In this document: one piece after another, positions 16,642 through 25,217 of the stretch
Position numbering within the stretch: the first letter of the stretch is position 1
How the letters are laid out: each line of letters starts with the position of its first letter
Source: Paenibacillus sp. FSL H7-0357
GTDB taxonomy: Bacteria > Bacillota > Bacilli > Paenibacillales > Paenibacillaceae
Assembly: GCF_000758525.1 (NCBI RefSeq)
Contig: NZ_CP009241.1
Span: 4,898,001-4,962,000 of the forward strand
Direction: 5' to 3'
Length of the DNA stretch: 64,000 nt
Program-made: the position numbers and the translations under genes
Notes under the pieces: generated by a model
Databases searched by the model: none
What the model saw: only the letters and a program-made list of their open reading frames with translations
Told to the model about the DNA's origin: nothing

Positions 16642-17610
16642 TTATGCGGCTTTCTTGCGGTCAATCAGTACGGCTATCGCAATGACAATCCCTTTGACCA
16701 CCATTTGGTAGAAAGAAGAAACGCCCAGCAGATTCAACCCGTTGTTCAGAATTCCGATAATGAGCGCACCGATCAAGGTACCCACAATACGTCCGCGGCC
16801 CCCGGTCAAGCTGGTGCCTCCCAGTACAACGGCCGCGATAGCATCCAGCTCATAGGAGGTTCCTGCCGTTGGCTGGGCCGAATTCAACCGGGAAGTCAGA
16901 ATGGCCCCGGCCAATGCCGACAGCATACCTACCAGTGAATAAATCATAATTTTGATGCGGTCTACCTTAATCCCGGAAATTATTGAAGCTTTCTCATTGC
17001 CGCCGATGGCATAAGTCTTGCGGCCGAACGGCGTTTTGTGCAGTACGACCCACAACAGAGCGAACACGATAATCATCGTCACAGCTGGAACAGGAATGCC
17101 CAAGAAGTACCCGCGGCCAAACAATTGGAATGTCATGCTGTCTCCAAGGCCCGTAATCGGATTGCCATCCGTATAGACTAGAGTTAATCCCCGGAAGATC
17201 GTCATAGTCGCCAAGGTAGCGATGAACGGCGCCATTTTCCCCTTGGTGATCATTAGGCCGTTGACCATCCCGATCACTCCACCCAATACACAGCCGCCGA
17301 TAATCGCCAGTATGGGATTCCAGCCCGCCAACAGCAAGTTGGCCATGAAGGCACTGGAGAGCGCGAGAACGGAACCCACCGATAAGTCAATTCCGCCTGT
17401 CAGAATGACAAAGGTCATGCCAAAGGCGATCAGCGCGTTGATCGCAACCTGCCGGAGCAAATTCAGAATATTAAGCGGCTCCAGAAAGCTTGGGTTCAGC
17501 ATGGACACGATGAGAACAAGAATAAATAACCCCAACAGCGGACCCAACTTTTGTGTAATCTGCCCCACCCGCAAACTCTTCTTTTCTTTGCCATCCGTAA
17601 TTGTTGTCAT
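16642..17610 (-). CDS. rbsC: Ribose ABC transporter permease RbsC
   Basis: 322 residues with about ten membrane segments and the branched-chain/sugar permease (BPD_transp_2) motifs: GMTFVILTGGIDLSVGSVLALS and AAVVLGGTSLTGGRGRIVGTLIGA. ATG at 17610 is chosen because AGGGGGG lies upstream and the frame begins just after the rbsA stop; an earlier in-frame ATG at 17646 would be inside rbsA without a good site. Works with RbsA and RbsB. Confidence 0.95.
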   Translation of the reverse strand: MTTITDGKEKKSLRVGQITQKLGPLLGLFILVLIVSMLNPSFLEPLNILNLLRQVAINALIAFGMTFVILTGGIDLSVGSVLALSSAFMANLLLAGWNPILAIIGGCVLGGVIGMVNGLMITKGKMAPFIATLATMTIFRGLTLVYTDGNPITGLGDSMTFQLFGRGYFLGIPVPAVTMIIVFALLWVVLHKTPFGRKTYAIGGNEKASIISGIKVDRIKIMIYSLVGMLSALAGAILTSRLNSAQPTAGTSYELDAIAAVVLGGTSLTGGRGRIVGTLIGALIIGILNNGLNLLGVSSFYQMVVKGIVIAIAVLIDRKKAA

Positions 17611-17612
17611 CT

Positions 17613-19094
17613 CTATTGCCCCCCTGTGGCTAATGTCATAATGCATTCCTGCGTCGCTTCCTGCCGAGAGAGTTCTCCGCCGATCTCCCCTTCATGGACC
17701 ACTATTATGCGGTCACTCATCCCCAGAATCTCTGGCAGTTCAGAGGAGACCATAAGGATCGCAACGCCGCGTTCGGTTAACTCGTTCATGAGCTGATAGA
17801 TTTCGCGTTTCGCTCCCACGTCGACGCCGCGTGTGGGTTCATCCAGAATCAGCACGCTGAGGCCGATACCAATCCATTTGGCGATGACCACTTTCTGTTG
17901 ATTGCCTCCTGAGAGCTGACGCGCCAGCGTAGATGAGGACTCTGTCTTGATCTGAAGACGCTGAATGAGCAGGTCCGCGAAATCTTTTTCCTTCTTGTCT
18001 ATGATTACACCCTTGGGGGCGAAGCTGGATAAATTCGTCATTGCCATATTGTCCCGAATGGAAAAATCAAGAATCAGGCCCTCATCCTTCCGGTCCTCCG
18101 TAACGAAGCCGATACCCGCTTGCATCGCATCATGGGGATTGCGGATTGCCACTTGCTTTCCCCGAATCTTCACCTCACCGCTGTCCAGAGTATCCAGTCC
18201 GAACAACGCTCTCATGATTTCCGTCCGGCCCGATCCCATCAATCCGGAGAATCCAATAATTTCACCGGCCCGCACCGAGAAGTTAACGTCTTTAAATTTT
18301 CCCGTTTTGCAAGCATTCTTCACTTCAAGCACCACTTCTCCGGGCTGGAAGACGCGCTGAGGGAAACGGTCCGTTAATTGACGCCCGACCATTTTCCGAA
18401 CCACATCGTCAAAATCCGTGTCTGGAATGGCTTGGGTATCTATGGTTTTCCCATCCCGCATGACGGTGATCCGGTCGCATATCGTAAAGATCTCCTCCAT
18501 CCGGTGCGAAATATAGACGATGGAGACACCTTCTTTTTTGAGGGAGGCAATGACTTCGAATAATTTCTGAATTTCCCGTTCGGTCAGTGCAGCCGTGGGT
18601 TCATCCATCACGATAACCTTGGCATGGGTCATGAGCGCCTTGGCAATCTCGATCATCTGTTTCTCCCCGACGGAACATTCTCCAGCCTCCTGGTTCAGTG
18701 GAATCGTCACGGAGAGCTTGCGGAACTGTTCGTTTGCTAACGCTTTCATTTCTTTCATATTCAATAGCCCAAGTGAAGAGATTTTTTCCTTCCCGATAAA
18801 CAGGTTCTCCAGAACTGTCATATCCGGCCATACATTCAGCTCCTGGTGGATAAAGGCGATCCCGCTTCGCTCTGCTTCTCTGGGGTTGGCAAAATAGGTT
18901 TCCCGCCCATCAATGTGAATCGTTCCCTGATCCCGCTGATGAAGACCAATCAGAATGTTCATCAGTGTGGATTTGCCGGCGCCATTCTCCCCCATCAGGG
19001 CATGAATCTCCCCATCCAGCAGCTCAAAATCTACCCCCGCAAGAACCGGGTTGGTGCCAAAGGACTTATAAATGTCTTTCATTGCAATACGCAT
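17613..19094 (-). CDS. rbsA: Ribose ABC transporter double ATPase RbsA
   Basis: 493 residues with two nucleotide-binding domains. Domain 1 has a full Walker A (GENGAGKST), signature CSVGEKQMIEIA and Walker B VIVMDEPTAAL. Domain 2 has the degenerate Walker A GLMGSGRTE expected for this family, then LSGGNQQKV and LDEPTRGVD. Energises ribose uptake. It starts 21 bases after rbsD and ends two bases before rbsC; GAGGAGG supports the ATG. Confidence 0.95.
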   Translation of the reverse strand: MRIAMKDIYKSFGTNPVLAGVDFELLDGEIHALMGENGAGKSTLMNILIGLHQRDQGTIHIDGRETYFANPREAERSGIAFIHQELNVWPDMTVLENLFIGKEKISSLGLLNMKEMKALANEQFRKLSVTIPLNQEAGECSVGEKQMIEIAKALMTHAKVIVMDEPTAALTEREIQKLFEVIASLKKEGVSIVYISHRMEEIFTICDRITVMRDGKTIDTQAIPDTDFDDVVRKMVGRQLTDRFPQRVFQPGEVVLEVKNACKTGKFKDVNFSVRAGEIIGFSGLMGSGRTEIMRALFGLDTLDSGEVKIRGKQVAIRNPHDAMQAGIGFVTEDRKDEGLILDFSIRDNMAMTNLSSFAPKGVIIDKKEKDFADLLIQRLQIKTESSSTLARQLSGGNQQKVVIAKWIGIGLSVLILDEPTRGVDVGAKREIYQLMNELTERGVAILMVSSELPEILGMSDRIIVVHEGEIGGELSRQEATQECIMTLATGGQ

Positions 19095-19115
19095 ATCCCT
19101 CGAACCTCCTCCATA

Positions 19116-19511
19116 TCAAAAATAGACGCCGGCTTGCAGGATGCAGTTCGCGTAAGGCTTCGCTTCGCCCGTGCGAACAATCACCTTGGCCTTCTGGGTC
19201 AACTGCTTGAATTGCTCATGGGTAAGCGCCTCTACCGGCGTTCCCCTGAATTTATCATTCACAAATTGCGAGGTTGCTTGATTATTCCCGGCCAGTTCCT
19301 CGGCCACAATCACCTTTTCGATCACCATATCCTCCGCAATGACATCGACGACCTCTTGAAAGCCGGGGACGCCCAGTTTAAGCGCCAGGTCAATCTTGAG
19401 AACGCCCGCCGGAACCGGCAGTCCGATATCTGCAATGACAATCATATCGGTATGGCCCAGATCGGCCAGTATTTTGGAAATATGACTGTTCAATATTCCA
19501 TGTTTCTTCAT
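19116..19511 (-). CDS. rbsD: D-ribose pyranase RbsD
   Basis: 131 residues, standard length. The catalytic His20 lies in the conserved ADLGHTD block, followed by IADIGLPVP, and the C-terminus VRTGEAKPYANCILQAGVYF is diagnostic. Converts beta-pyranose to beta-furanose ribose in the cytosol so that RbsK can act. Two bases separate it from rbsK. Confidence 0.96.
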   Translation of the reverse strand: MKKHGILNSHISKILADLGHTDMIVIADIGLPVPAGVLKIDLALKLGVPGFQEVVDVIAEDMVIEKVIVAEELAGNNQATSQFVNDKFRGTPVEALTHEQFKQLTQKAKVIVRTGEAKPYANCILQAGVYF

Positions 19512-19513
19512 AA

Positions 19514-20392
19514 TTAAAGACTCTCCTCGACTTCAGCTCTCATGGGCATGCCGCCTTGAGCGCCGAATTTTGTTACGGATAAAGACGCTGCACGATTCGC
19601 GAACTTCACGCTGTCCGGGATGGAGCTGCCTTCGGCCAGAGCCACGGCAAATGCGGCGTTGAACGTATCTCCCGCTCCAGTTGTATCTATAGCCTCCACT
19701 TGATAAGTGGGCACCAGCACCTCGCGCGCTCCATCGTAATACCGCACGCCGCTGCTGCCCTCCGTTATGAATAGCTTGCCCGGAAACTTCCGTAAAGCTT
19801 CTGCTTTATCCACCCCGCTGAACAAAATGGAGCATTCGTGTTCATTCGGCGTCAGATAAGCAGCCTTTTCGATCACCGCTTCACTAAGCGGACGGGCAGG
19901 CGCTGGATTGAGCAGCAAGGGCACATTGATTCTCTGGCAGAGGCTGCTAACATACGATACCGTTTCCTCCGGAATTTCCTGCTGCACCAGGACCATATCG
20001 GCGCTTCGGATGGCGTCCAGTGCCCGTTCGACCAGAGCAGGCGTGACGTGATCATTGGCGCCTTTAACCACGATAATGCTGTTGTCCCCCTCAGCTAAAA
20101 CGATGTGGGCTGTTCCGCTCTCTGTATGTGTAACCGGTTCCACATTAGTGGTAATAACGCCATTTCTTTTAAAATTGTCCATGATCGCTTTGCCGTAAAA
20201 ATCGTCCCCGACACAGCCGATCATCGTTACCTCAGCACCCAGCCGTGCGGCGGCAACCGCTTGGTTCGCACCTTTGCCTCCCGGAACGGTGGTGAAGCGG
20301 TCTCCTAGAACCGTTTCACCAACTTGAGGCCGTTTGGAAGCGGTTACCACCAAATCCATGGAACAGCTTCCAATTACACAAATTTTAGCCAT
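19514..20392 (-). CDS. rbsK: Ribokinase RbsK
   Basis: 292 residues of the PfkB family: N-terminal GSCSMDLVV, signature 1 VPGGKGANQAVAAARLG, substrate and anion-hole block DTTGAGDTFNAAFAVAL with catalytic Asp. Phosphorylates ribose to ribose 5-phosphate. The ATG at 20392 has AAAGGG at good spacing; a GTG at 20401 would add three residues but overlaps that site. It starts just after the rbsR stop. Confidence 0.95.
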   Translation of the reverse strand: MAKICVIGSCSMDLVVTASKRPQVGETVLGDRFTTVPGGKGANQAVAAARLGAEVTMIGCVGDDFYGKAIMDNFKRNGVITTNVEPVTHTESGTAHIVLAEGDNSIIVVKGANDHVTPALVERALDAIRSADMVLVQQEIPEETVSYVSSLCQRINVPLLLNPAPARPLSEAVIEKAAYLTPNEHECSILFSGVDKAEALRKFPGKLFITEGSSGVRYYDGAREVLVPTYQVEAIDTTGAGDTFNAAFAVALAEGSSIPDSVKFANRAASLSVTKFGAQGGMPMRAEVEESL

Positions 20393-20397
20393 ATCTT

Positions 20398-21396
20398 TCA
20401 CCCTTTCTTACTTGTTTCCATTCTGCTTCGGGTAGTTTCCCGCTCGATGAAGCTGACGGGCAACTGAATGATCTTATCTTCCACCTGATCCTGCTCAATG
20501 AGCTGAATCAATAATCGTGCAGCCTCGCTGCCCATGTCACGTGCAGGCTGGCGGATAGTTGATAAAGATGGCGACATCAGACTGCTGAGCGGAATATCGT
20601 CAAAGCCGATAATCTGAACGTCCTCCGGTACGGTTTTACCCAGCCGGTGGGCTTCATGAAGAACCGCCGTGGCCACAATATCATTACTGGCGATCACGCC
20701 GTCTGTATCCAAAAACCGCTCAAACAGTTCGGTCGCCCATTGTTCTGCTTCGGTATAGGAAAAGGATGATGTCCGGATCACATTGTAGCTGATCCCCATT
20801 TCTTCAAGCGCTTCGGCCGCGCCCTGAAACCGGTCCTGTGCCGGCTTGACATGTGCCGGTCCTTGGATAATGGTAATCCGGCTACTGCCTCTAGCGACAA
20901 TTTCCTGTGCGGCGAGACGTCCGCCCTTCCGGCCATCCGCGTAAACGGAAGGACTGTCATTGGAAGTACGGTCCAGGAAAACAACCGGAATATTCATTTC
21001 CAGATAAGCCCCGCTGTCGGGAAAATTCGTTGAAGATATCACGCCTACGACATTATTCTGTACAAAAGTGCGGATATAATCCAGTTCCTTCTCCTCATTC
21101 TCGTCACTATTGCCAAAAATAATCCGGTACCCATTCTCTTGCATGTAATCTTCGATGCCGCGTGCCAACTGTGGAAAAAAAGGGTTGGTAATATCCGGCA
21201 GCAGTAAACCGATTAACTTGGATTTGCGTTTGTATAAAGACCGGGCCACTTCATTGGGGGAATAATTGCTTTGCCGGATCGCCGCCTCTACCTTTTTGCG
21301 GGTATCGATGTTGACATAACCTGATTCATTGATTACCCGTGAAACTGTGGCCACCGAAACGCCGGCAATTTTGGCGACATCCTTAATTGTAATCAT
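20398..21396 (-). CDS. rbsR: LacI-family ribose operon repressor RbsR
   Basis: 332 residues. N-terminal LacI helix-turn-helix ITIKDVAKIAGVSVATVSRVIN with the hinge helix PNEVARSL (about 52-59), then the ribose-binding-type effector domain (LLLPDITNPFFPQLARGIED, IIGFDDIPLSSLMSPSLSTI). First gene of the six-gene operon rbsRKDACB, the same order as in Bacillus subtilis. It probably binds the 14-bp palindrome at 21421-21434 upstream of its own gene. Confidence 0.94.
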   Translation of the reverse strand: MITIKDVAKIAGVSVATVSRVINESGYVNIDTRKKVEAAIRQSNYSPNEVARSLYKRKSKLIGLLLPDITNPFFPQLARGIEDYMQENGYRIIFGNSDENEEKELDYIRTFVQNNVVGVISSTNFPDSGAYLEMNIPVVFLDRTSNDSPSVYADGRKGGRLAAQEIVARGSSRITIIQGPAHVKPAQDRFQGAAEALEEMGISYNVIRTSSFSYTEAEQWATELFERFLDTDGVIASNDIVATAVLHEAHRLGKTVPEDVQIIGFDDIPLSSLMSPSLSTIRQPARDMGSEAARLLIQLIEQDQVEDKIIQLPVSFIERETTRSRMETSKKG

Positions 21397-21420
21397 GGAC
21401 TGCTCTCACTCCCTCATGTG

Positions 21421-21434
21421 TGTAACCGGTTACA
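21421..21434. promoter_or_regulatory. rbs operator / cre-like palindrome
   Basis: Perfect 14-bp palindrome TGTAACCGGTTACA, 25 bases upstream of rbsR and just downstream of the predicted promoter. It is the expected site of a LacI-type repressor and it also fits the degenerate CcpA cre consensus (TGWAANCGNTNWCA), so RbsR and CcpA could share it. Confidence 0.8.
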
Positions 21435-21448
21435 TGTTTTACATTTAC

Positions 21449-21477
21449 AGATTAGCATATCCCGATTTGATTTACAA
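21449..21477 (-). promoter_or_regulatory. Predicted SigA promoter of the rbs operon
   Basis: TTGTAA (21472-21477) and TAATCT (21449-21454) on the minus strand with a 17-bp spacer. The operator palindrome begins 15 bases downstream of the -10 box, where a repressor would block initiation. Confidence 0.55.
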
Positions 21478-21482
21478 GTACC

Positions 21483-21512
21483 AAAAAAAGGCACTTGCAC
21501 GAAGCAAGCACC
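21483..21512 (-). terminator. Terminator after the 329-residue hypothetical gene
   Basis: A 10-bp stem including two G-T pairs (21489-21498 with 21503-21512), loop of four bases, then seven T on the minus strand. Confidence 0.8.
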
Positions 21513-21573
21513 TCATACTTAGCGCCCCTGTGAATACGGTCTGGGCGATAGGTCTGGGTTCAAATCCACAACA

Positions 21574-22563
21574 TCACCCAGCCATGTTCGCAACGGCATA
21601 CCGCAGCAGCTGCTCACGCGTATCTAGCGGAATGTCCTGAGGCTCATCCACCAGAGCATGCGGGTTCACCTCTATCTCTTCTCCAGCTTCTGCCTTTAAA
21701 CGGGCAATCTCTTTAATGGTGTCTACAGGACTGGAGTGACTTCCCAGCAAATGAGAGGTTAACCGCTCCGTCAACTCTTGCGGATTCTCCATCTTAAAGC
21801 ACAGCTTCCCTTCTGTCAGCCGGATCTGCGACTCATACTGATCTCTTTGATCGGTCACGGTCCATCCCGGCCAAGCTGTGCGAATCTGCTGCAACAGAGT
21901 CCCCGCATCCGGGGCATACCAGATGTCTATCGTCCGGGCCAGCAAATCCAGGTGGAAGCCTTGATCCGGTGTCTCTTTCGGCCATTCGTTTAAGTCCAAT
22001 TCTGTGCTGCCTTCCGATTTATTAAGCAATTCTACCAGCGAAGGCCCCTGCAATAGATAATCTTCCAGCTCCGATTGTACCGGGTATAGCCGCAGTTCCC
22101 CATCCAGATAAACCACGCTTGCCACCGTTCGGACCCAGCCGTCCCTGGATTCAGGCACCAGCGATAATGGTGTAATGGTCCTACTCACTTCACTGATGAG
22201 TTCTTCCACCGGATAACCCACATAAGCTGCCATGTCCAATATCCCGGAAGAAGCCCATTCAATGGTCCATCCCGGCCATAAGGGCTGCATCATCTTCAAT
22301 AGATGCCGGCGCAGCGGAATCTCATAATGCTCGTCTTCTCCGCCGTACCACAATAATTGCCTGTGATCCAAATCCACACATGCACAGCCTTCCGCCCATG
22401 CATTGTCCAGCCAACCCTCTGCTGGTTCCTGCTGTTCAATAAAAGCCACAGCCGCTTCCGGCCCCCAGAACAAATCACTTGGAAGAGTAATTGCGCACCA
22501 ATGGCTGTAGTACAAAGAGTAATTACCTTCCCGAATAATCATGAGATTGGCCCGATGTCCCAT
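21574..22563 (-). CDS. Hypothetical protein with an internal duplication
   Basis: 329 residues, cytoplasmic, Trp-rich. It begins with MGHRANLMIIREGNYSLYYS. Two stretches look like repeats: LLWYGGEDE…LLKMMQPLWPGWTIEW (about 70-105) and IDIWYAPDAG…IRTAWPGWTVTD (about 212-240), both ending in a Trp-Pro-Gly-Trp-Thr signature. This suggests an internal duplication of a small alpha/beta unit. GGAGGTAG precedes the ATG and a terminator follows, so it is monocistronic. No function is recognised. Confidence 0.65.
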   Translation of the reverse strand: MGHRANLMIIREGNYSLYYSHWCAITLPSDLFWGPEAAVAFIEQQEPAEGWLDNAWAEGCACVDLDHRQLLWYGGEDEHYEIPLRRHLLKMMQPLWPGWTIEWASSGILDMAAYVGYPVEELISEVSRTITPLSLVPESRDGWVRTVASVVYLDGELRLYPVQSELEDYLLQGPSLVELLNKSEGSTELDLNEWPKETPDQGFHLDLLARTIDIWYAPDAGTLLQQIRTAWPGWTVTDQRDQYESQIRLTEGKLCFKMENPQELTERLTSHLLGSHSSPVDTIKEIARLKAEAGEEIEVNPHALVDEPQDIPLDTREQLLRYAVANMAG

Positions 22564-22776
22564 ACTCTACCTCCTAGTGAATGAATGCAGTTTCTCCGAT
22601 CTCAACTACATCAGCGGTGTTAATTCTTTGTGCACTTTTTCGCTTGATATATTATTCGGCTTAACTACCTCTTTCCCCTCTGAGATTGATAGAATGGTCC
22701 TGAATTGGACGGGAATTCGCGCGCAAAGTTGCTCGGAAAACGTAGCTATAACAGCAGCAGCAAACCGCCCTCCAGC

Positions 22777-23355
22777 TTAATGATCCTTGGCATAATTCAA
22801 ACCTAAGCGGTAAGCTTGGTTCAGCAGCATTTCGAAATGACCGGGATTTGAAGCCATGGTCTCATATAAGAATTCAACCTTGGAATTGGAAACACCGCAA
22901 TAATCTGCAATTCCTACATTCAGCAGATGAGTAATCGTTTCATCATAGTTACGCTTTTTCATCTGTTCTTTCGAAACGCCAGCCAAACCAATCCACAAGA
23001 CATGCTGATGATGAAGGTGGTTCGAACCGTACGCAAACCCATTGTTCCATACACGGTCAATATACCCCTTTAGCATAGCCGGCAAATGCCACCACCAAAG
23101 TGGAAAAATAAATGCCAAAGCATCATGCTCCTTCATCCGTCTTATTTCCATTTCTACTTCAGGGGAAAAGGACTGTTCCGCAACTAACCAATCGGGTTCA
23201 TCTGCTCCTTTTAAAACAGGGTCAAAACCAATCCCGTGCAAATCCAATATCTCGTAGTCGTGGCCAGCCTCGGCAAGACCTTGTACGAAACGACCAGCCA
23301 CCTGAAAGGTCAAGGAATCTTTTCTCGGGTGTGAAACAACGATTAATACTTTCAT
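22777..23355 (-). CDS. Flavodoxin-fold NAD(P)H dehydrogenase (quinone)
   Basis: 192 residues from the MKVLIVVSHPRKDS start. FMN-binding loop SHPRKDSLT, then YEILDLHGIGFDPVL, FIFPLWWWHLPAMLKGYIDRVWNNGFAYG (the most diagnostic block of the MdaB/KefF/NQO family). Reduces quinones or electrophiles with NAD(P)H. The N-terminal strand makes ATG 23355 the natural start, though the ribosome-binding site (AAAGG) is rather far away. Divergent from an HxlR regulator gene, its probable controller. Confidence 0.85.
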   Translation of the reverse strand: MKVLIVVSHPRKDSLTFQVAGRFVQGLAEAGHDYEILDLHGIGFDPVLKGADEPDWLVAEQSFSPEVEMEIRRMKEHDALAFIFPLWWWHLPAMLKGYIDRVWNNGFAYGSNHLHHQHVLWIGLAGVSKEQMKKRNYDETITHLLNVGIADYCGVSNSKVEFLYETMASNPGHFEMLLNQAYRLGLNYAKDH

Positions 23356-23441
23356 GCTTGTATCTTCACTACCTTTCTTGAGTAGCTGACTTCTAGCCAT
23401 GATCATTGGCTGATGCTATTATAAACAGTAGGAAAATAATC

Positions 23442-23502
23442 TGGAAGTACGCACTTTTAAGTTCTATAGGAAGATACAGGTGCCATAGGAACATGGAAGT
23501 AC
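23442..23502. repeat. Repeated TGGAAGTAC motif between the quinone reductase and hxlR-like genes
   Basis: TGGAAGTAC occurs at 23442-23450 and 23494-23502, 52 bp apart, about five helix turns, in the divergent intergenic region. Could be the binding sites of the HxlR-type regulator. Confidence 0.4.
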
Positions 23503-23595
23503 CCTAGGTAGATTCCCCAGAAACTGACCTGAGTAACGGATTGAAGTGATTGGTTGTTCTCAGCAAACCTAGCCTTTTTAACGGAGGATTAAGAG

Positions 23596-23973
23596 ATGAC
23601 TGAACAGATGAAAAATAGCGTTCAAAAGAAGTATCAAGTTGGAGTGGAAGCGGCTTTAGAAGTAATGGGAGGAAAATGGAAGCCTTTAATTATCTACCAT
23701 TTGATGACAGGACGGAAACGAACGTCTGAGCTTCGTCGGTTAATACCCGGCATTACTCAAAAAATGCTGACCACTCAGCTCAGAGGCCTGGAAAAGGATA
23801 AGATCGTTACACGAAAGGTTTATAAGGAGATCCCCCCTAAAGTGGAGTATGAGTTAACGCACTACGGCTGGGGATTAAAACCCGCGCTAGACCATTTATG
23901 CTATTGGGGTGAGGATCACCTGGAAAAGATTCATGGAGACAAATCCAAGGTTTTGGAAGAGTTCCAAGAGTGA
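23596..23973 (+). CDS. HxlR-family transcriptional regulator
   Basis: 125 residues with the HxlR winged helix: ALEVMGGKWKPLIIYHLMTGRKRTSELRRLIPGITQKMLTTQLRGLE (about 20-66), and the wing RKVYKEIPPKVEYELTHYGWGL. Members such as YodB and HypR respond to quinones and electrophiles, often by cysteine oxidation. Here the only Cys is in the C-terminal dimer helix (HLCYWG). The divergent quinone reductase fits such a role. ACGGAGG supports the ATG. Confidence 0.88.
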   Translation: MTEQMKNSVQKKYQVGVEAALEVMGGKWKPLIIYHLMTGRKRTSELRRLIPGITQKMLTTQLRGLEKDKIVTRKVYKEIPPKVEYELTHYGWGLKPALDHLCYWGEDHLEKIHGDKSKVLEEFQE

Positions 23974-24150
23974 CGTGGCCACTGCGAAGAGAGGGGGCCT
24001 CCGATCAATCCTTAATGTCGAACAGTAACGTTTTTCCAGCCTCCCTCTCCCTCCGTCTCTGTTACGTTTGCCAGCCAACCTAAGTAGTAATGTTCATCCA
24101 GCTTATCGAGACATGCTTCATTCTGATCCGCTCTATTCAGCAATTTGCGT

Positions 24151-24177
24151 AAAAAAGACCCTTCCCGGGAAGAGTCT
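24151..24177 (-). terminator. Terminator after the 24194-25047 gene pair
   Basis: Inverted repeat around CTTCCCGGGAAG (about 24156-24177), followed by six T on the minus strand. A very similar terminator lies at 27007-27033. Confidence 0.8.
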
Positions 24178-24193
24178 CTGTCAGGTTGATTCA

Positions 24194-24670
24194 TTAATCC
24201 CAATTATTAAAAACTATCTCTTTAAGTACTTGTGGTTTCCAATATTTAATCTGCTTCAGTTCATCTTGGTTCAGGTTTTGAATCATCTCTTCATTAACTC
24301 TCATTTCAAGATCCTCAAGCCCTAATATGCGATAAATATCGCAGCGATCATTACTTTCAAATTGCTCTCTGCATCGAGAAAAGGTATTAATATAATATGT
24401 ATTATCAATAAATTCAATATTTCCATTTCTATATTCGCTTGCAAATGCTACGAAAGGATATTGTTTGTTCATGATTATATACACCTTACCAGATGCTTTA
24501 GCCAGTTCTCCAATGTAGTAATTTGAAGTGTAAAAAATCTCTACAACATTAACTATATCCAACCCTAATTCTTCTGAAAATTGGTGACAGAAGAATTTAA
24601 ATTCTTTATCCGTAATTTTTGTTGTGGCTAAACTCTTGCCAAATCCCGTAATACCTTCCGGAAGGATCAT
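24194..24670 (-). CDS. Hypothetical cytoplasmic protein
   Basis: 158 residues, acidic, no membrane segment. Contains GLDIVNVVEIFYTSNYYIGELAKASGKVYIIMNKQYPFVAFASEY and a C-terminal region ending FNNWD. Its ATG overlaps the stop of the upstream membrane-protein gene in the ATGA form, so the two are translationally coupled. No family recognised. The size and composition would suit an immunity-type or regulatory partner, but there is no direct evidence. Confidence 0.6.
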   Translation of the reverse strand: MILPEGITGFGKSLATTKITDKEFKFFCHQFSEELGLDIVNVVEIFYTSNYYIGELAKASGKVYIIMNKQYPFVAFASEYRNGNIEFIDNTYYINTFSRCREQFESNDRCDIYRILGLEDLEMRVNEEMIQNLNQDELKQIKYWKPQVLKEIVFNNWD

Positions 24671-25047
24671 ACTTGATTCTCCAATTTGTCCTTTACTCGT
24701 TCAATAAAATTAAGCAACTGTGACTGCTCTCTTCGTTCTGCTATCATCGAATCCATTACTTCTACTGTCACATCACGGCCTCCACTTAAATTCGTAAATA
24801 GCGAACCAATGGTATAAATCGGCCCCCACGGTATGCCCCACCATCCGAACAATACACTAATAAACGTGAATTTGAGCCCTGTACCAACTGAACCCATTCT
24901 TGGTTCTATGTAATAGATTGACGAACTCTTCCGGAAGGTCATGAAGATGATGGATATACAATATGTATACACGACAAATTTCCCGCCTTGTTCAACCTCC
25001 TGCTCTAATGTATCCCAAGGGAGTCCCCCCAGGCCAATAATATCCAT
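24667..25047 (-). CDS. Hypothetical small membrane protein
   Basis: 126 residues with two hydrophobic segments: residues 23-37 (FVVYTYCISIIFMTF) and about 58-85 (FTFISVLFGWWGIPWGPIYTIGSL). The Gly-Trp-Trp-Gly-Ile-Pro-Trp-Gly-Pro stretch recurs in small membrane proteins of Firmicutes of unknown function. The C-terminus is a charged helix. Coupled by a 4-base overlap to the next gene. Confidence 0.6.
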   Translation of the reverse strand: MDIIGLGGLPWDTLEQEVEQGGKFVVYTYCISIIFMTFRKSSSIYYIEPRMGSVGTGLKFTFISVLFGWWGIPWGPIYTIGSLFTNLSGGRDVTVEVMDSMIAERREQSQLLNFIERVKDKLENQV

Positions 25048-25153
25048 CTTACAATTCCCTCCATATGTATGTATAGTTGCAATATTCTTTTGCAGAGTGA
25101 TTGTAACATAGATTCCACAATTTGTAATCGAACAATAGTCACCTTCCTACACA

Positions 25154-25184
25154 AGAAAACCACGCCATTTCGGCATGATTTTCT
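25154..25184 (-). terminator. Terminator between the DUF4179 gene and the hypothetical pair
   Basis: A 13-bp inverted repeat with two mismatches (25154-25166 with 25172-25184), flanked by A and T runs. Lies just past the DUF4179 gene stop at 25218. Confidence 0.6.
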
Positions 25185-25217
25185 AATCAAGCTATGCAGA
25201 TAGGACTGTCACGTCAT

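Noticed and set aside
22564..22776. Possible gene between the 329-residue hypothetical and the quinone reductase
   Set aside because: A plus-strand open frame exists but has no family resemblance and starts inside the neighbouring gene; no ribosome-binding site was found.
24012..24193. Minus-strand frame past the gene pair (63 codons)
   Set aside because: It runs through a terminator hairpin and has no ribosome-binding site. At most a remnant; not supportable.
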